From Cepaea nemoralis (taxonomy: Eukaryota; Mollusca; Gastropoda; Stylommatophora; Helicidae), in contig JACEFZ010025058.1 of assembly GCA_014155875.1 (NCBI GenBank), positions 2,768,501-2,832,500 of the forward strand: a DNA stretch of 64,000 nucleotides, in the 5' to 3' direction. A model generated the notes under the pieces. It was not told where the DNA came from, did not search any database, and worked only from the letters and a program-made list of their open reading frames with translations. Position 1 is the stretch's first letter. The number at the start of each line of letters is the position of its first letter. A program made the translations under genes and the position numbers. Shown piece after piece: positions 29,205 to 42,005 of this stretch.

Positions 29205-29905
29205 TTTGTGAGGATGCTCACGATAGTCGTATGTGTATAGGTGTGTAACGTGTGGAAGTTTGCATATATTAGTTTTAGTGATTATGTGTTTCAGCATGTA
29301 TGTGAGAGTATGTGTGTGTGTGTGTATGGGTGAGTGGGTGTATGTATGTGTGTCTATGTGTTTGTATGTGTATATGTGTGTATGTGTGAATGTGTGTATA
29401 CGAGTGTACGTGTTTGTATGTGTGTGCATATCTATATGTGTGAATGTCTATATGTGTGTATGAATGTGTATGTGTGTGCATGTGTGTATGAGTGTGTATG
29501 AGTGTTTATGTGTATATATGCGCGTACATGTGTGTATGTGTGTTTATATGTGTGTATGTCTGTGTGCTTGTGTGTTCTTGTGTGTGCTAGTGTGTATGTG
29601 TGAGTGTGTTTGTATGTGTGTTTACGTGTGTACATGTGTGTATGTGTGTGCGTGTGTGAATGTGTGAATGTGTGTGTATTGGTGTGGATGTGTGTATGTG
29701 TGTAGGTGTGTATATGTGCGTGTGTATGTGTATGTTATGTTCGTGTATGTATGTGTATATGCTTGTGTGTGTATGTGTGGTGTGCATGCATGCATGCAAT
29801 GTATGCGAGGGAGTGTGTTTGAGTGCTATGCAAGGGGATGTGGGTTTTGTGTGCTATTTGTGAGGATGCTCACGATAATCGTCAGTGTATATGTGGTGCA
29901 AAGTG
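29205..29905. repeat. TG-rich variant minisatellite
   Basis: Degenerate TGTGTATG units run for about 650 bases. The start (GTGAGGATGCTCACGATA near 29210) recurs at 29862. Parts near 29740-29830 recur after the RTE-2 insertion at 32160-32240, so the block is locally duplicated. Cys/Val- or His/Thr-rich frames here are not genes. Confidence 0.85.
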
Positions 29906-29916
29906 TGGGAGTTTGT

Positions 29917-30687
29917 TATGAAAATTCCGAAGACATCAACCAATTGCTGGCAGAGAAACATCTTCTCCTCAAGGCACATTTGAATGACCCAAAGTCAACA
30001 TCAAAAAAAGATGCTTTCAAGAACATTCAGAGAGTAGTGCAGCAGAAACTTCGGCACATGCGGGACTCCTGGCTGAGCAGCAAAGCTGATGAAATTCAGG
30101 GCTTTGCTGACAGACACGATATGAAAAACTTCTACGACTCACTGAAAGCGGTCTATGGTCCTTCATCACCAGGCATAGTTCCCCTCCTCAGTGCAGATGG
30201 GGGAACATTGGTCACCGATAAGAAAGAAATCCTCCAACGCTGGGCAGAGCATTTCAGCAAAATCTTAAATGCAACTTCCTTCTTCGATGATGAAACCATC
30301 AACTGCCTTCCTCAAGTTCCCACCAATGAGACTCTTGATGACCTTCCAACCATAGTGGAAATAAACAAAGCCATCCAGCAACTCTCCAGCGGCAAGGCAC
30401 CTGGTCCTGACTCCATCCCAGCAGAGATATACAAATCAGGTGGGACGGTCCTAACAGAGCAGCTTCACCAAGTCTTCACAAACATATGGATGATCGAGAC
30501 CTTGCCACAAGATTTTAAGGACGCGTCAATAGTCCACCTTTACAAACGTAAAGGAAACCGCCAATCCTGTGACAACCACCGAGGCATCTCCTTGCTTTCA
30601 ATTGCAGGGAAGATACTCGCCAGAATTCTTCTCAATCGCCTCACAGCCCATCTCGATCAAGGTCTTCTTCATGAGAGTCAGAAATGA
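29917..30687 (+). pseudogene. RTE-2 RT, N-terminal part
   Basis: Reverse transcriptase lead: INQLLAEKHLLLKAHLND, MRDSWLSSKADEIQGFADRH, FYDSLKAVYGP, then the finger motifs LSSGKAPGPDSIPAEIY, LPQDFKDASIVHLYKRKG, DNHRGISLLSIAGKILARIL and LLHESQ. The frame ends at 30687. The next motif (ERGTVDMIFAARQL) is in another phase, a few residues closer than in related LINEs, so a small deletion at about 30680 broke the ORF. The apparent upstream extension into TG-repeat codons is not part of the protein. Confidence 0.82.
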
Positions 30688-32125
30688 ACGTGGAACTGTT
30701 GACATGATTTTCGCTGCAAGGCAGCTGCAAGAGAAATGTCAGGAACAGAACTGCAAAATGTTCTCCACTTTCATTGACCTTACCAAGGCTTTTGATACAG
30801 TCAGCAGAGAAGGACTGTGGAAGATTATGGCAAAATATGGCTGTCCACGAAAGTTTGTCCAAATAGTGCGGCTATTTCATGACAGCATGCAGGCAAGAGT
30901 ACAGGAAAATGGTGAACTTTCTGAACCCTTTCCTGTCACCAATGGAGTGAAGCAAGGATGTGTCCTGGCACCAACACTGTTCAGCCTCATGTTTTCAGCC
31001 ATGTTGATGAATGCCTTCGAGAACGACGACATTGGAATAGACATCAACTACCGTATGGATGGAAAGTTATTCAATCTTAGAAGGCTGAAAGCTAACACCA
31101 AAATTAACAGCGGCACCGTCAGAGAGCTCCTGTTTGCTGATGATTGCGTTCTATACGCCAACTCAGAGGCGGACATGCAACATAATGTTTCAGCTTTCTC
31201 ACATGCCTGTGCCAACTTTGGGCTCAATATCAACTTGGAGAAGACCGTAGTTATGTACCAGCCAGCTCCAGGGAATAATCACACTGTGCCGAATATCAAA
31301 GTGAATGATCATAGACTAAGTGTTGTGGACAAATTCACCTATCTTGGTAGCACCGTGTCACAAGCTGCCACAATCGATGACGAAGCGAATGCAAGAATCT
31401 CCAAGGCCAGTGCGGCCTTTGGCAGACTGTACAAGAATGTATGGGACAGAACTGGAATAAGCCTGCAAACAAAGCTAAAAGTCTACAAAGCAGTTGTATT
31501 ATCCACACTGCTATATGCTTGTGAAACCTGGACTGTTTATCAGCGACACTCTAGGAAATTAAACCACTTCCACACAGTCTGCCTAAGGAAGCTACTGAAG
31601 ATTAAATGGCAAGACAAGATTCCAGACACTGAAGTCCTAGAAAGAGCATCCATGCCCAGTATCCACACTCTACTGATGAAGAATCAGATTCGCTGGGCTG
31701 GTCACTTGACTCGCATGCCAGATCACAGGCTCCCTAAACGAACTTTTTACAGCGAACTGCGTTGTGGTAAACGCTCCCAAGGTGGCCAGAGGAAACGTTG
31801 TAAAGACACTCTGAAAATTTCACTGAATGCTTTTGGAATTCATCATGACACCTGGGAGACTGCAGCCAGAGACCGAAATTCGTGGCGTGCATCATTGCGC
31901 AAAGGTGCAGTCATATGTGATGCAACCAGGACTGCAAGAGCTGTGAAGAAAAGGCAGGACATAAAAACCATTGCAGGAAATCCTCCTCCAGAAACGTCAA
32001 GCATTCTTTGCCCACATTGTCAAAGAACATTTCGAGCCAAAATAGGCATTATCAGCCATCTTAGAACCCACGGCTCCACACCTTCAACCCCACTGGATGA
32101 AATGAATGGTCATCATCATTCTTGA
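30674..32125 (+). pseudogene. RTE-2 RT palm/thumb and C2H2 zinc finger
   Basis: About 480 codons are open. RT motifs: FSTFIDLTKAFDTVSREGLW, GVKQGCVLAPTLFS, and the catalytic box ELLFADDCVLYANSEADM with FADD. The thumb follows (VVDKFTYLGSTVSQ, KLKVYKAVVLSTLLYACETW) and then a conserved basic region (NQIRWAGHLTRMPDHRLPKR, GGQRKRCKDTL). The last 45 residues hold a C2H2 finger, CPHCQRTFRAKIGIISHLRTH. Zinc fingers at this place are expected to bind nucleic acid during target-primed integration. The palm-to-end part is intact, but the whole element is not. Confidence 0.85.
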
Positions 32126-32334
32126 TGGACAAACAACAACAAGTGTGTGTATGTGTGTGTATGTTCGTGTATGTATGTGTATATTTTTGTGTGTGTATGT
32201 GTGCATGTATGCAATGTATGTTATTGAGTGTGTATTGAACTGTGAGAGTTTGTGCAAATGATCTAAGTATTATGCCGTTATGTATGAGTGTGTGTGTGTT
32301 TACATATGTGCGGGTGTACGTGTGTCTGTCTGTC

Positions 32335-32521
32335 TCATAAAATGGTAATATACATTGTTTATGTTTATAAAATCTATTTGACAATGTTTTTTTTCCTATG
32401 TGAATGTAACATGAAAAATAAGGAATGACAGATGAGTGATTGGAAGGGCCGAATGTAAGGCGGGTCTGCATGCCCAACTTGTTACTCTTTGAAAATAAAG
32501 ATCGTTCGTTCGTTCGTTCGT
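32335..32521 (+). other. LINE-like 3' end with CGTT tail
   Basis: The non-coding stretch ends with GAAAATAAAGAT (a polyadenylation signal) followed by about five CGTT units, directly abutting resumed RH-2 sequence. This looks like the 3' end of a retroposed insert covering 28632-32520, in which RTE-2 sits. Confidence 0.45.
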
Positions 32522-32768
32522 TCATTGCCTGAATTTCTGCATCATAGTTATGGCAATACTCTCCTGTTTGTGCTCTATCCGCGTCCCTATTATTGTTTGG
32601 GTATTCTATGTACACTACCGATCGTCCACTTCGAACATAATTATGTGGTGACCTAACTGTGGTTTGTCTGCAGAGTCGTTTGTCCTGGTATTGTATACTC
32701 ATGCAGTTCTCCATAGTTTTCTAAGGATGGTTATCTTCCTTCTGATTTTTGCTGCTGCTTTGTTGGTG
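32522..32768 (-). pseudogene. RH-2 LINE, segment 2
   Basis: This continues RH-2 where segment 1 stopped. It aligns with about 45610-46370 (minus) with losses, including YIEYPNNN-type and RLCRETT-type residues upstream of RNase H. It is cut by the RTE-1 insertion, with the target duplication TTTGTTGGTG at 32759-32768. Confidence 0.7.
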
Positions 32769-33921
32769 TTTGGCAGGGATGTGTAATGTCTCCAGGTCTT
32801 TTTTCCCTGTACAGTGAAAATATTTTCAGAAATGTAGAAGATATAAATGGAATCAGCATTGGAGGACGAAACATCAATAACATTAGATATGCAGATGATC
32901 CGTGGCTAAAATCTTGCGAACGCGGGTCATGAGCCGGGTACCAGGCGCTCGAAGCTCAGCTGCGACCGATTTGTGCAGCAGACCGTGTCGCGTTGTGTTA
33001 TAACGTGCTGGTATGGGAGCCGGTCGTTCAGAAAGCAATGGCAAACTACTGAACGTAACACTTGCCTAGTACATCAACAGCAGCCGAAAATGCTAGTGTT
33101 GACTGCAACGTCCCTTAAGGGATACGCAACAAATTAATAATAATGAAGATGATACAGTATTGACTGCAGACAATGCGCAGGATCTGCGACAATTAGTAGA
33201 TGCGGTTTTTGTACACAGTGATCAGCTGGGGTTAGAATTAAATTGTAAAAAGACACAGGTTATGGTCATCACTAGGAAGAATGAAGTATCACAGTGTAAT
33301 ATGCAAGTAAATGATTCTTCAACAAGTCAATAGATACAGTTATCTCGGAACAGTCATAACATCTGATGGGAGATGCCTTGAAGAGACTAGAACCAGAATC
33401 GCCATGGAGAAAGTAGCCTTTAGCAAGATGAAAAACATTCTGACCAATAAAAATATGTCAATTGAAACGAGAAAAAGAGTGTTCGGGAGCTACATAGAGC
33501 CTGTTCTTTGTATGGATGTGAAACTAGGACAATGTGCAGTCAAGGTGAAAAACATCTGATGGCTGCAGAAATGTGGTTTCTGAGGAAAATGCAAAGAATA
33601 CCATGGACAGATAGAAAAATCAATGACCAAGTGCTACTGGAGACAAATGAAACTCGTAAATTGATTACAGAAATTAGACGTAGACAGTCAACATTTTTTG
33701 GACATGTTATAAGAAGAAATGAATTGGAGAACTTAGTGACAACTGGCAAGATCGAAGGGAACAGACCAAGAGGAAGACCGAGAGGAAAATACCTGGATGG
33801 CTTGGCCACATGGCATGGACGAGACAGGAACACTGAGCTGATCCACGACTCTGATTATCGAGTGAAATGGCGAGTCATGACCGACCATGCTTTCCGGCAT
33901 GGCACATGATTGATTGATTGA
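32769..33921 (+). mobile_element. RTE-1 LINE 3' half, with SINE-2 inside
   Basis: It is inserted in RH-2 with a 10-base duplication (TTTGTTGGTG at 32759-32768 and TTTGTTGATG at 33922-33931, one mismatch). Coding remnants: QGCVMSPGLFSLYSENIF, the NIRYADD box split by SINE-2, YSYLGTVITSDGRCLEETRT, MWFLRKMQRIPWTDRKIND, FGHVIRRNELENLVTTGKIE and RPRGRPRGKYLDGLATWHG. It ends GGCACATG followed by ATTG repeats. It is 5'-truncated at the RT palm. Frame breaks at about 33320, 33530 and 33556 make it inactive. Confidence 0.83.
32900..33146 (+). mobile_element. SINE-2 insertion in the RTE-1 YADD box
   Basis: This 247-base insert is bordered by AGATGAT (32893-32899 and 33147-33153) and splits the codons of YADDT. 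It ends in an AAT-rich tail. It contains GAAAGCAATGGCAAACTAC (about 33031-33049), identical to part of the RTE-1 5' untranslated region. Removing it in thought restores alignment with the RTE-1 copy at 50.1 kb. The 5' part shows no clear tRNA boxes. Confidence 0.75.
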
Positions 33922-33931
33922 TTTGTTGATG

Positions 33932-34700
33932 TGCTTTCTCCATGTCTGACAGTCATCAAATGTTACTCCAAGGTATCTCGGTTCTCTATCTTCTCTTATA
34001 GGTATTCCATGTATCTGAATTACGCCTACCTTTTGTTTCGGAGAGAGGGTAAATAGAGTTTTGCTGCATTTGTCAGTGTGTATGGGGACACACCGATTAT
34101 TTGCGCATGGAACTAATGCATCTATAGCTCTTTGTAGCGAACTGATGGCCACTGATGCATGCTCATTTGTGCTCCATAGAACCAGGTCATCAGCGTACAT
34201 TACCACTTTAATTCCCCGTGGTAGTTCGGCAACAAGATAATTGATGTAGATTAGAAAAAATTGTGACAGACAGGATACAATTTTAGGGGACACTGTGACG
34301 CTGAAGAACTTGCTTGCTCTTAAGTCCTTTTATTTGTACTTAGGTTCTTTGGTTGTGCGAGTATGCTTTCACCCATTTGTATTCACTTTATAGCTTCTCA
34401 GTTTATTCATCAGATCTTCTTTCCAAGCTTTCTTTAGATCTATCCACGCGGCAAGCACCAGTTTCTGATTTTAGAATGCATCCTCAATTTCTTGAGATAG
34501 GAAGATTGTCTGATCTTCCGTAGAGTATCACTGCATAAAGACTCTTATGTGGCATAGGAAAGTGTTCACTTTCAATGTACCAATGCAGTCTGTGATTTAT
34601 GGTACGCTCAATTTTTGCACATACAGCTGGTGAAGCTAATTGGTCTCTTGCTGGAGACACTAGAATTGTCTTTCCTTGATGTTAGAAGAGGTATCATGAT
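33932..34700 (-). pseudogene. RH-2 LINE, segment 3 (RT)
   Basis: This is the RT part of the split RH-2 copy: KVVMYADDLVLWSTNEHASV (catalytic YADD near 34180), IHTDKCSKTLFTLSPKQKVG and REPRYLGVTFDDCQTWRKHIN. Upstream RT motifs (TINHRLHWYIESEHF) are readable to about 34600 with stops. Homology fades at about 34700. Confidence 0.72.
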
Positions 34701-35755
34701 TGTTTCTCTCCAGGTTTTTTCATGTGCTTAATGAGATACTATTTTGCTACTTGTGTTAGAGGTGAATGCATTGTAATTAGGTGCAACCATCTACACTGTA
34801 AATTGGTATCACTAGGACTCTGTATGACTACCATCACTATCTTGTTTCCGCACAGTGATCCAGGCAATTGGGCATGCGCATATTATAGAGAGTTTCGAAA
34901 CTTATTGCATGGACATGAAGTTGCATGTCTAGTTAGAGATGAGATGTTAGCTACATCTGTCAATATCTATATGTGTGAATATTCATCTCATCATCTCATT
35001 GGACCGGAACATATGATGTAAAGACCTGACCTTAGGGATAGAACAAGGTTAAAAGGGCGGAGGATGTATGGACATATTTTGCGACTACAGCGCCCTTAAC
35101 CGACAGCAAGCAGTGAGTACATAAAAACATCCGTAATGACAACATGAAAACATAAGAGATTGATATCTGACTTATCGAGAAATATGATATATTATTGTAC
35201 CCAACTTCCTGAATACTCAGAACCCATTTTTTTTCACCAAGAAGTGACAAACAAAAGCTGAGTACAACCTAGGTAACAACTACTTCTGTATCAAATCGAA
35301 AGCCAAAAACTATCAGAAGACTTTACCATCCATGCTAATAAGCGTAAAATTTGGTGAAATTACGGTAAAGCTGTGGAAATGTAAACAATATAAAATAACA
35401 CACAGTAATGCAGCTTTACATAACAGAATTACGACACATACAGGACGTTGTGGCGACTAGCCTTCATCAGCAAACAAATACATGCACGAAACACAACATA
35501 TAGTATAGGAAAAAGATCCTCCACTACATTAAGACATACGGACGGGATGAGAAGAATAAAAAGATTGACACCCCCCCCCCCCCCCACCTCCCCCCCCCCC
35601 CCAAAAAAAAATGAGAGCAATGAAGAAAACAATGAAAATATTAAAACAATTTGCTACCAAACTCAGAGTCCGAAGCTGTATTGCTACCACGAATGTATTC
35701 TTTATTCTCTTTTATACAAAGCCGTGGGAATCTGTGGGTCATGGGGACCGAGGTA
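34701..35755. repeat. No gene recognised; C-rich run
   Basis: AT-rich sequence without element or protein homology that I can identify. A C run with two short interruptions (about 35572-35603) is followed by A. Confidence 0.5.
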
Positions 35756-37350
<1,595 letters not shown>

Positions 37351-39087
37351 TCTTATCAGGTTTACGTGTGTGTACCTTTGTTACATGTAAATTACCTTGT
37401 ATGATAGTGCTAAAACTATCTGGGGGCTTCATAACTTAGTATAATAGGCACTGTGTCTTCAGATATTATAAGAGTGAGCATCATCCTCTCTGACGGCAGT
37501 GCCTTTCCTGTGCTCTATTAGCCTTCTACCTGAAAACCTTACTTGATCCCTTAGTGTAGTCCTTCCAGATGTGCCTAATCCAGTTTATTAAGGAATCTCT
37601 CTCTGGTTTTCTTTTAGTAGTCGGCAACTACTATTTGGAGATATGTATCTTACCACTCAAACTACACGCCACAAATAAAACAGATCAAACAACTATATTT
37701 GTCATAATTTGTTCGTTTGTCTATTTCTTCAGTCCACCTAGTTCTTGTCATTCGTTAACACTCCACCCCTGAATCCTCCATAGATGTTTAATCACCTTTA
37801 TCCATGGTCTAGATTTCAGAATCATATAATGCATCTGGCTAGATATGTATGGAAAAGGGGGGGGGGGGGGGGGGGGGGGAAGAAGATTCAATCCATTTGA
37901 ATCAAGGTGAATATCAGAATTGTGTACTTCTCAAAATGCAGTCTTCGTTATCGCAATTGTGATATATGTGGCACTAGGGAATCTACCGTGACAGTTTGAC
38001 CTATGTAGGTGTAATTAGCAACTTGTTTAATTTATCATTCTGCAAAATTGAGCTGTAGTGTTTGCGGCCCCGTAGCTATTGTTAATGCTTTTGTCTGTTA
38101 GAATGTATTTACATATTGTGTATTTCTGTTGTTATATTTGTTTTACTAATTCCTGAAGTTACTCTTCTTTCCTGTTATGGTGCAGTAATCTGAAAACTGC
38201 ATTATACTTACCAATGGTTATAGTTTAACTCCATATCTGCGCCCTTGAATTTCTTTTGTGATCATATTTTGTGGTCATATTGTCTCAGTTTTCACTAAAC
38301 AGGCATGGGGATAGCAAACATTCTTGAAGTACCGATCTTCTATTTTGTGTTGGCTCTGTACTCATCTTATCAATGGGTATAACCACTTGTCGTTTAATGT
38401 ACAAACTCTGAATTACCCCGAGACAAGGATTTTGATATCCTTAACTATTCTGTTATTGTAAAAGGTGTGCTTCAACTTTAAAAGTATATTCCTGGTTGAA
38501 GGTTTTCCCCAGTCAGTGAAGTATAGGAAGTTGAACTGAGTGTTTCAGAGGTATGAACGCACAGACTCAAGCACATAACCCTCATTTACAATTGCTAATT
38601 GGCAGAGTCGAAAATACTGACGCTAGTGTCTAGTTCTGGAGAGACAAACAGCCTATAAAATAACAACGGTTGACCAGTTTCAAGGCAACTAACTATGTGA
38701 GTGCTATCTCATCTTTCTTGACAGCCTATTAACTTTGTCTAGTCTGTTGACCCGTCTCAGGGCAGTTAACTGTGTGAGTGCTATCCCATCTTTCTTGACA
38801 TCCTATTAACCTGTTGAGTTGACATCCTATTAACTTTGTAGAATTTGCTTTCAATTCTACTGTATTTAAACTCACTGCTGCAAAATCCCACTGACTGTGT
38901 AGTGGGGAGGTGGCCACTGATAACGCTTTGCCTACTATACAGTCCAGGAAAAAGTAACAACTAGTTTTGCTATCAATATATGTTTAAATTTCCACAAATA
39001 GACTTTTGATATTTGACTATCTAAAACAGACGCTTCTATTTTTCAGTTATGTTGAAGTTTAATGTAGACTCCTATAAGTTTAAACAA

Positions 39088-39170
<83 letters not shown>

Positions 39171-39435
39171 ATGCAGCCTTTCTGGAGGTGGTGTGAGAGA
39201 AACCAAGTAGACATTTGAGGTCTGAATCGTCTGGCACTACATCTCTCCTCCCCATCACGAACAGGTGATTAAGAAAAAATGAAAAAGAATGCAGTTTTTA
39301 AGGTCAATATTCCAAAGTGTAGAGTGACGAGAACAATTTAGAAAATTACCATCTTGTCTTCGTTAGTGCAATATATTCACGCCAGCCATTGCAACGGAAG
39401 GGAAACGGAACTCATAGTGTATTTACATTTGGTTG
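37351..39435. repeat. No gene recognised; poly-G, short tandem duplication, AT microsatellite
   Basis: Contents: a G run at about 37857-37880; a partly duplicated block at about 38685-38830 (GTGAGTGCTATC...CCTATTAACTTTG repeated two to three times); and an AT microsatellite at about 39088-39166. No protein homology was recognised. Confidence 0.6.
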
Positions 39436-40114
39436 CCTCCATATAAAAATCCATATCTCAGTAACCAACAGTGGGAAAATTATGAGATTTAACATATAAC
39501 CTTATCATAACGTCCACCCAACAAAAACATTGTTGTTCTGGAGATTGTACAGCTGATTTCAATGTTTGTTTATATGCGGTATATAATTTAAGGGTCAGAG
39601 ATTAAGTCCATAATTTTAAATGTATTACACCGTCTGCCAGAAAATCAGCGTTCAATGTTGAATATTCTCCGTGGTTCACGGGAATGGCCTGATGGCAAGA
39701 TCCCCGCGCTGTTTACACTGGAAGTGTTCAGAGGTGTCGTCAGTGTGGGTTCTTTCATGAAACCAGATTTAAAACAAAAAAAAAAATCTTACCACTTATA
39801 GCTAACATTGAAATGTGTGAATATTGTTCAATGGGATTGAATGTGAAATTGTGTACACTTCAAAGCATCGCTATGAAGTTGTACACATATTTTTGTCAAG
39901 AAGCTGATCGCAGGAAATTGTTTTATACTATTACAAATTCCGAAAAAAGAACAGAGCATGCATTGGGTTTGAGTAAACGGTCATTTCGTTGATGGATGCA
40001 AGAATCTGGAATTAAACTATCACGCAATAACAAAACGGTAGGTAGAAAGGTTATTGTAGACAGCTTTGACAAGAATTTCATAAGGCGAGCTATTATAAAA
40101 TGCTTTGAAAAAGT

Positions 40115-40313
40115 CGCTTAAAAGTCGACAGGGTCGACTTAATTGCACCGGGTTCTATCCCATATAGCTCGGTCTCTTTTCGCAGCGCGGAAAGCGTCGC
40201 ACAAAGCACGAACTCCGCAGCTCTAGCGACGACCCACAGGAGTCTCCGAAAAATTTAACTCGTGAACTGAAGGCAGCGGCCCGGAATCGAACCCACAACC
40301 TTTGGAACCCGAG
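40115..40313 (-). mobile_element. SINE-1 copy nested in transposon copy 1
   Basis: On the minus strand it shows the box B region (GGTTGTGGGTTCGATTCC), the body and the tail GTGCAAT...GTCGACCCTGTCG. Its 5' head (box A) is missing. A SINE-1 sits at the same place in transposon copy 2. Confidence 0.72.
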
Positions 40314-40498
40314 GCATTATAAACATGCTGGATGCCAAAGAAACAGTGACTATAAGAAAACTTTGGGTTTGGTTGAGAAAGAACAATAACAGAGCTATCC
40401 AAAACAACTTTGTGGAAAATTATAAGGACATTATCTTCACTATTTGAAAGTACAAGGGCGGTAGAAATATTCTTTGCGAGCAACCGCATTTAGGAGTC

Positions 40499-41233
40499 AT
40501 GAGAAGCAGATACCTTCGTGAAATATGGGAAATGCGCAACGAAAATTATTGCATAGTGTATTTGGATGAAACGTGGATCAATGCGCACCACACAAGTGAT
40601 AAGGAATGGCAATCAGTGGATGGACAGATAAAGCGATATGTGCCCATTAGTATAGGACAGCTTTTGGTCATGGCCCATGGTGGTAATACGCATAATGGCT
40701 TACTACAGACGGCTGGACTCGTGTTCGTATCAAAGCATATAGACAATAAGGATTATCATAATAAGATGAATGGTATTTGTATTTAGAGATTGGATCGAGA
40801 ATACAATGCAATATACAATCCCTATACAGAATACAATCCCTAGATAAACCGTCGTGTCCAATTATGGACAATGCATGATATCAATGTTGTTGCCCAAGAA
40901 GACAAAATACCTACAGCATCGAGCACAAAGGCAGCAATAAAGATATGGCTCCGAATGGAAAACATACCATTTCCAGAAACGTATTTCTAGCTAGAATTGT
41001 TGTCCCTAGTAAAACAGCCGCCAAAAGGCAAGAAATATCAAATTGACAAGTTGATAGAAGAGCATCGTCACGGGTGCTTGAGACTTCCGCCGTACCATTC
41101 TCATTTTAACCCTATAGAACTTGTGAGGGCTAAAATTAAAGGACAGGTGGCAGCTGACAATACTATATTCAAATTGTCTGACGTCAAGATACTAACCCAG
41201 TCCGCGCTATTAAATATTGATACAAGTTCGTAG
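40499..41233 (+). pseudogene. ITm-superfamily transposase remnant, copy 1
   Basis: The first frame (40499-40786) has CIVYLDETWINAHHT with the first catalytic Asp, KEWQSVDGQIKR, and DYHNKMNG. A middle part in other phases has an IMDN-type second Asp near 40862 and WLRMENIPFPETYF. The last frame (40997-41233) has LLSLVKQPPKGKKY, HGCLRLPPYHSHFNPIELVRAKIKG (catalytic Glu in NPIE) and KLSDVKILTQSAL. The DETW / MDN / NPIE set is typical of DDE transposases in the IS630-Tc1-mariner group. Frameshifts at about 40786 and 40990, and a SINE upstream, show it is inactive. Confidence 0.75.
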
Positions 41234-41771
41234 AGAAAAATGTGAGGACCATGTGTTGAAAGAGGAGGATGACTTTTGGAGAAAGATTGGATTGAATTTT
41301 ATACAACCGAGAGCAGTTATCAACCTACATGAGTCGTTCGACACAGATTAAGGTCTGGGCAGATCGCAGACATTAATCCACATGCACACCTACTTGGATA
41401 TTTTTGCTCCAACTATTCAGAAGAAGAATTGCAGGCCCTTAACATAACAGCATCGGCACAAACAATACAACTTGTCAATAGCAACAGTTTGTATTCCACA
41501 GTGATGCTTTTTCAATTCCGTAAGCCCTCGAAGGTGACAAACAACTGAAATTTTTTCAGCCGTCTTATATTTACCCCTACCCAAGGAATATGTCTTTGAT
41601 AGGTCTAAAAACAACTTAAATCATCGAAAGCGGCGACATTTCTTTGATGTTTTGCTGAAAAACTAGTGATTTCTCTCTAACAAATTTATATTTACAGTAA
41701 TGAAAGCCCCGCCAATTCAGATGACACACAAGGCGTATCCAGATTCGTATGGGAGTGGGTGCAATGAAAGA

Positions 41772-42005
41772 AGTAGCTTAACATCGACAGGGTCGGCTGC
41801 ATTGCACCGGGTTTTATCCCATATGGCTCAGTTTCTTTCCGCAGCGCGGAAAGCGTCGCACAAAGTGCGAACTCCGTACCTCCAGCGACGACCCTCGGGA
41901 GTCTCCGAAAAAATGCACTCGTGAAATGAAGGACGCGGCCCGGAATCGAACATACAACCTTCGGAGCCCGAGTCAGACGGCTTGACCACTTCACCACGGA
42001 GAATC
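41772..42005 (-). mobile_element. SINE-1 copy between the inverted transposons
   Basis: This is the most complete SINE-1. On the minus strand, box A is in CCGTGGTGAAGTGG, box B in ATGTTCGATTCC, followed by a unique body and the tail GGTGCAATGCAGCCGACCC. The tRNA-like head shows pol III origin. Confidence 0.75.

Larger units (their letters stand above)
29917..32140 (+). mobile_element. RTE-2 LINE with zinc-finger C-terminus, 5'-truncated
   Basis: A long RT-bearing LINE fragment sits inside the TG-rich block. Coding runs from about 29917 to 32125 in two phases, with the break near 30680. The endonuclease is missing and the 3' end has a short ACAACAACAA tail. The flanking TG repeats on both sides resemble each other, so the target duplication cannot be defined. 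Confidence 0.82.
39436..41535 (+). mobile_element. DDE (IS630-Tc1-mariner-like) transposon, copy 1
   Basis: This left member of an inverted pair shares with 42655-44325 (other strand) the outer sequence starting CCATATCTCAGTA, the transposase region, the SINE-1 insertion site and the inner sequence ending at GTGACAAACAACTG. It keeps a segment (about 41047-41470) that copy 2 has lost. Terminal inverted repeats could not be fixed. Confidence 0.7.

Noticed and set aside
29196..29863. Long Cys/Val- and His/Thr-rich open frames on both strands
   Set aside because: They are translations of the TG-rich minisatellite and are open in several frames at once.
32061..32714. 217-codon minus-strand frame
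   Set aside because: It chains antisense RTE-2 tail, TG repeats and an RH-2 fragment; it is not a single gene.
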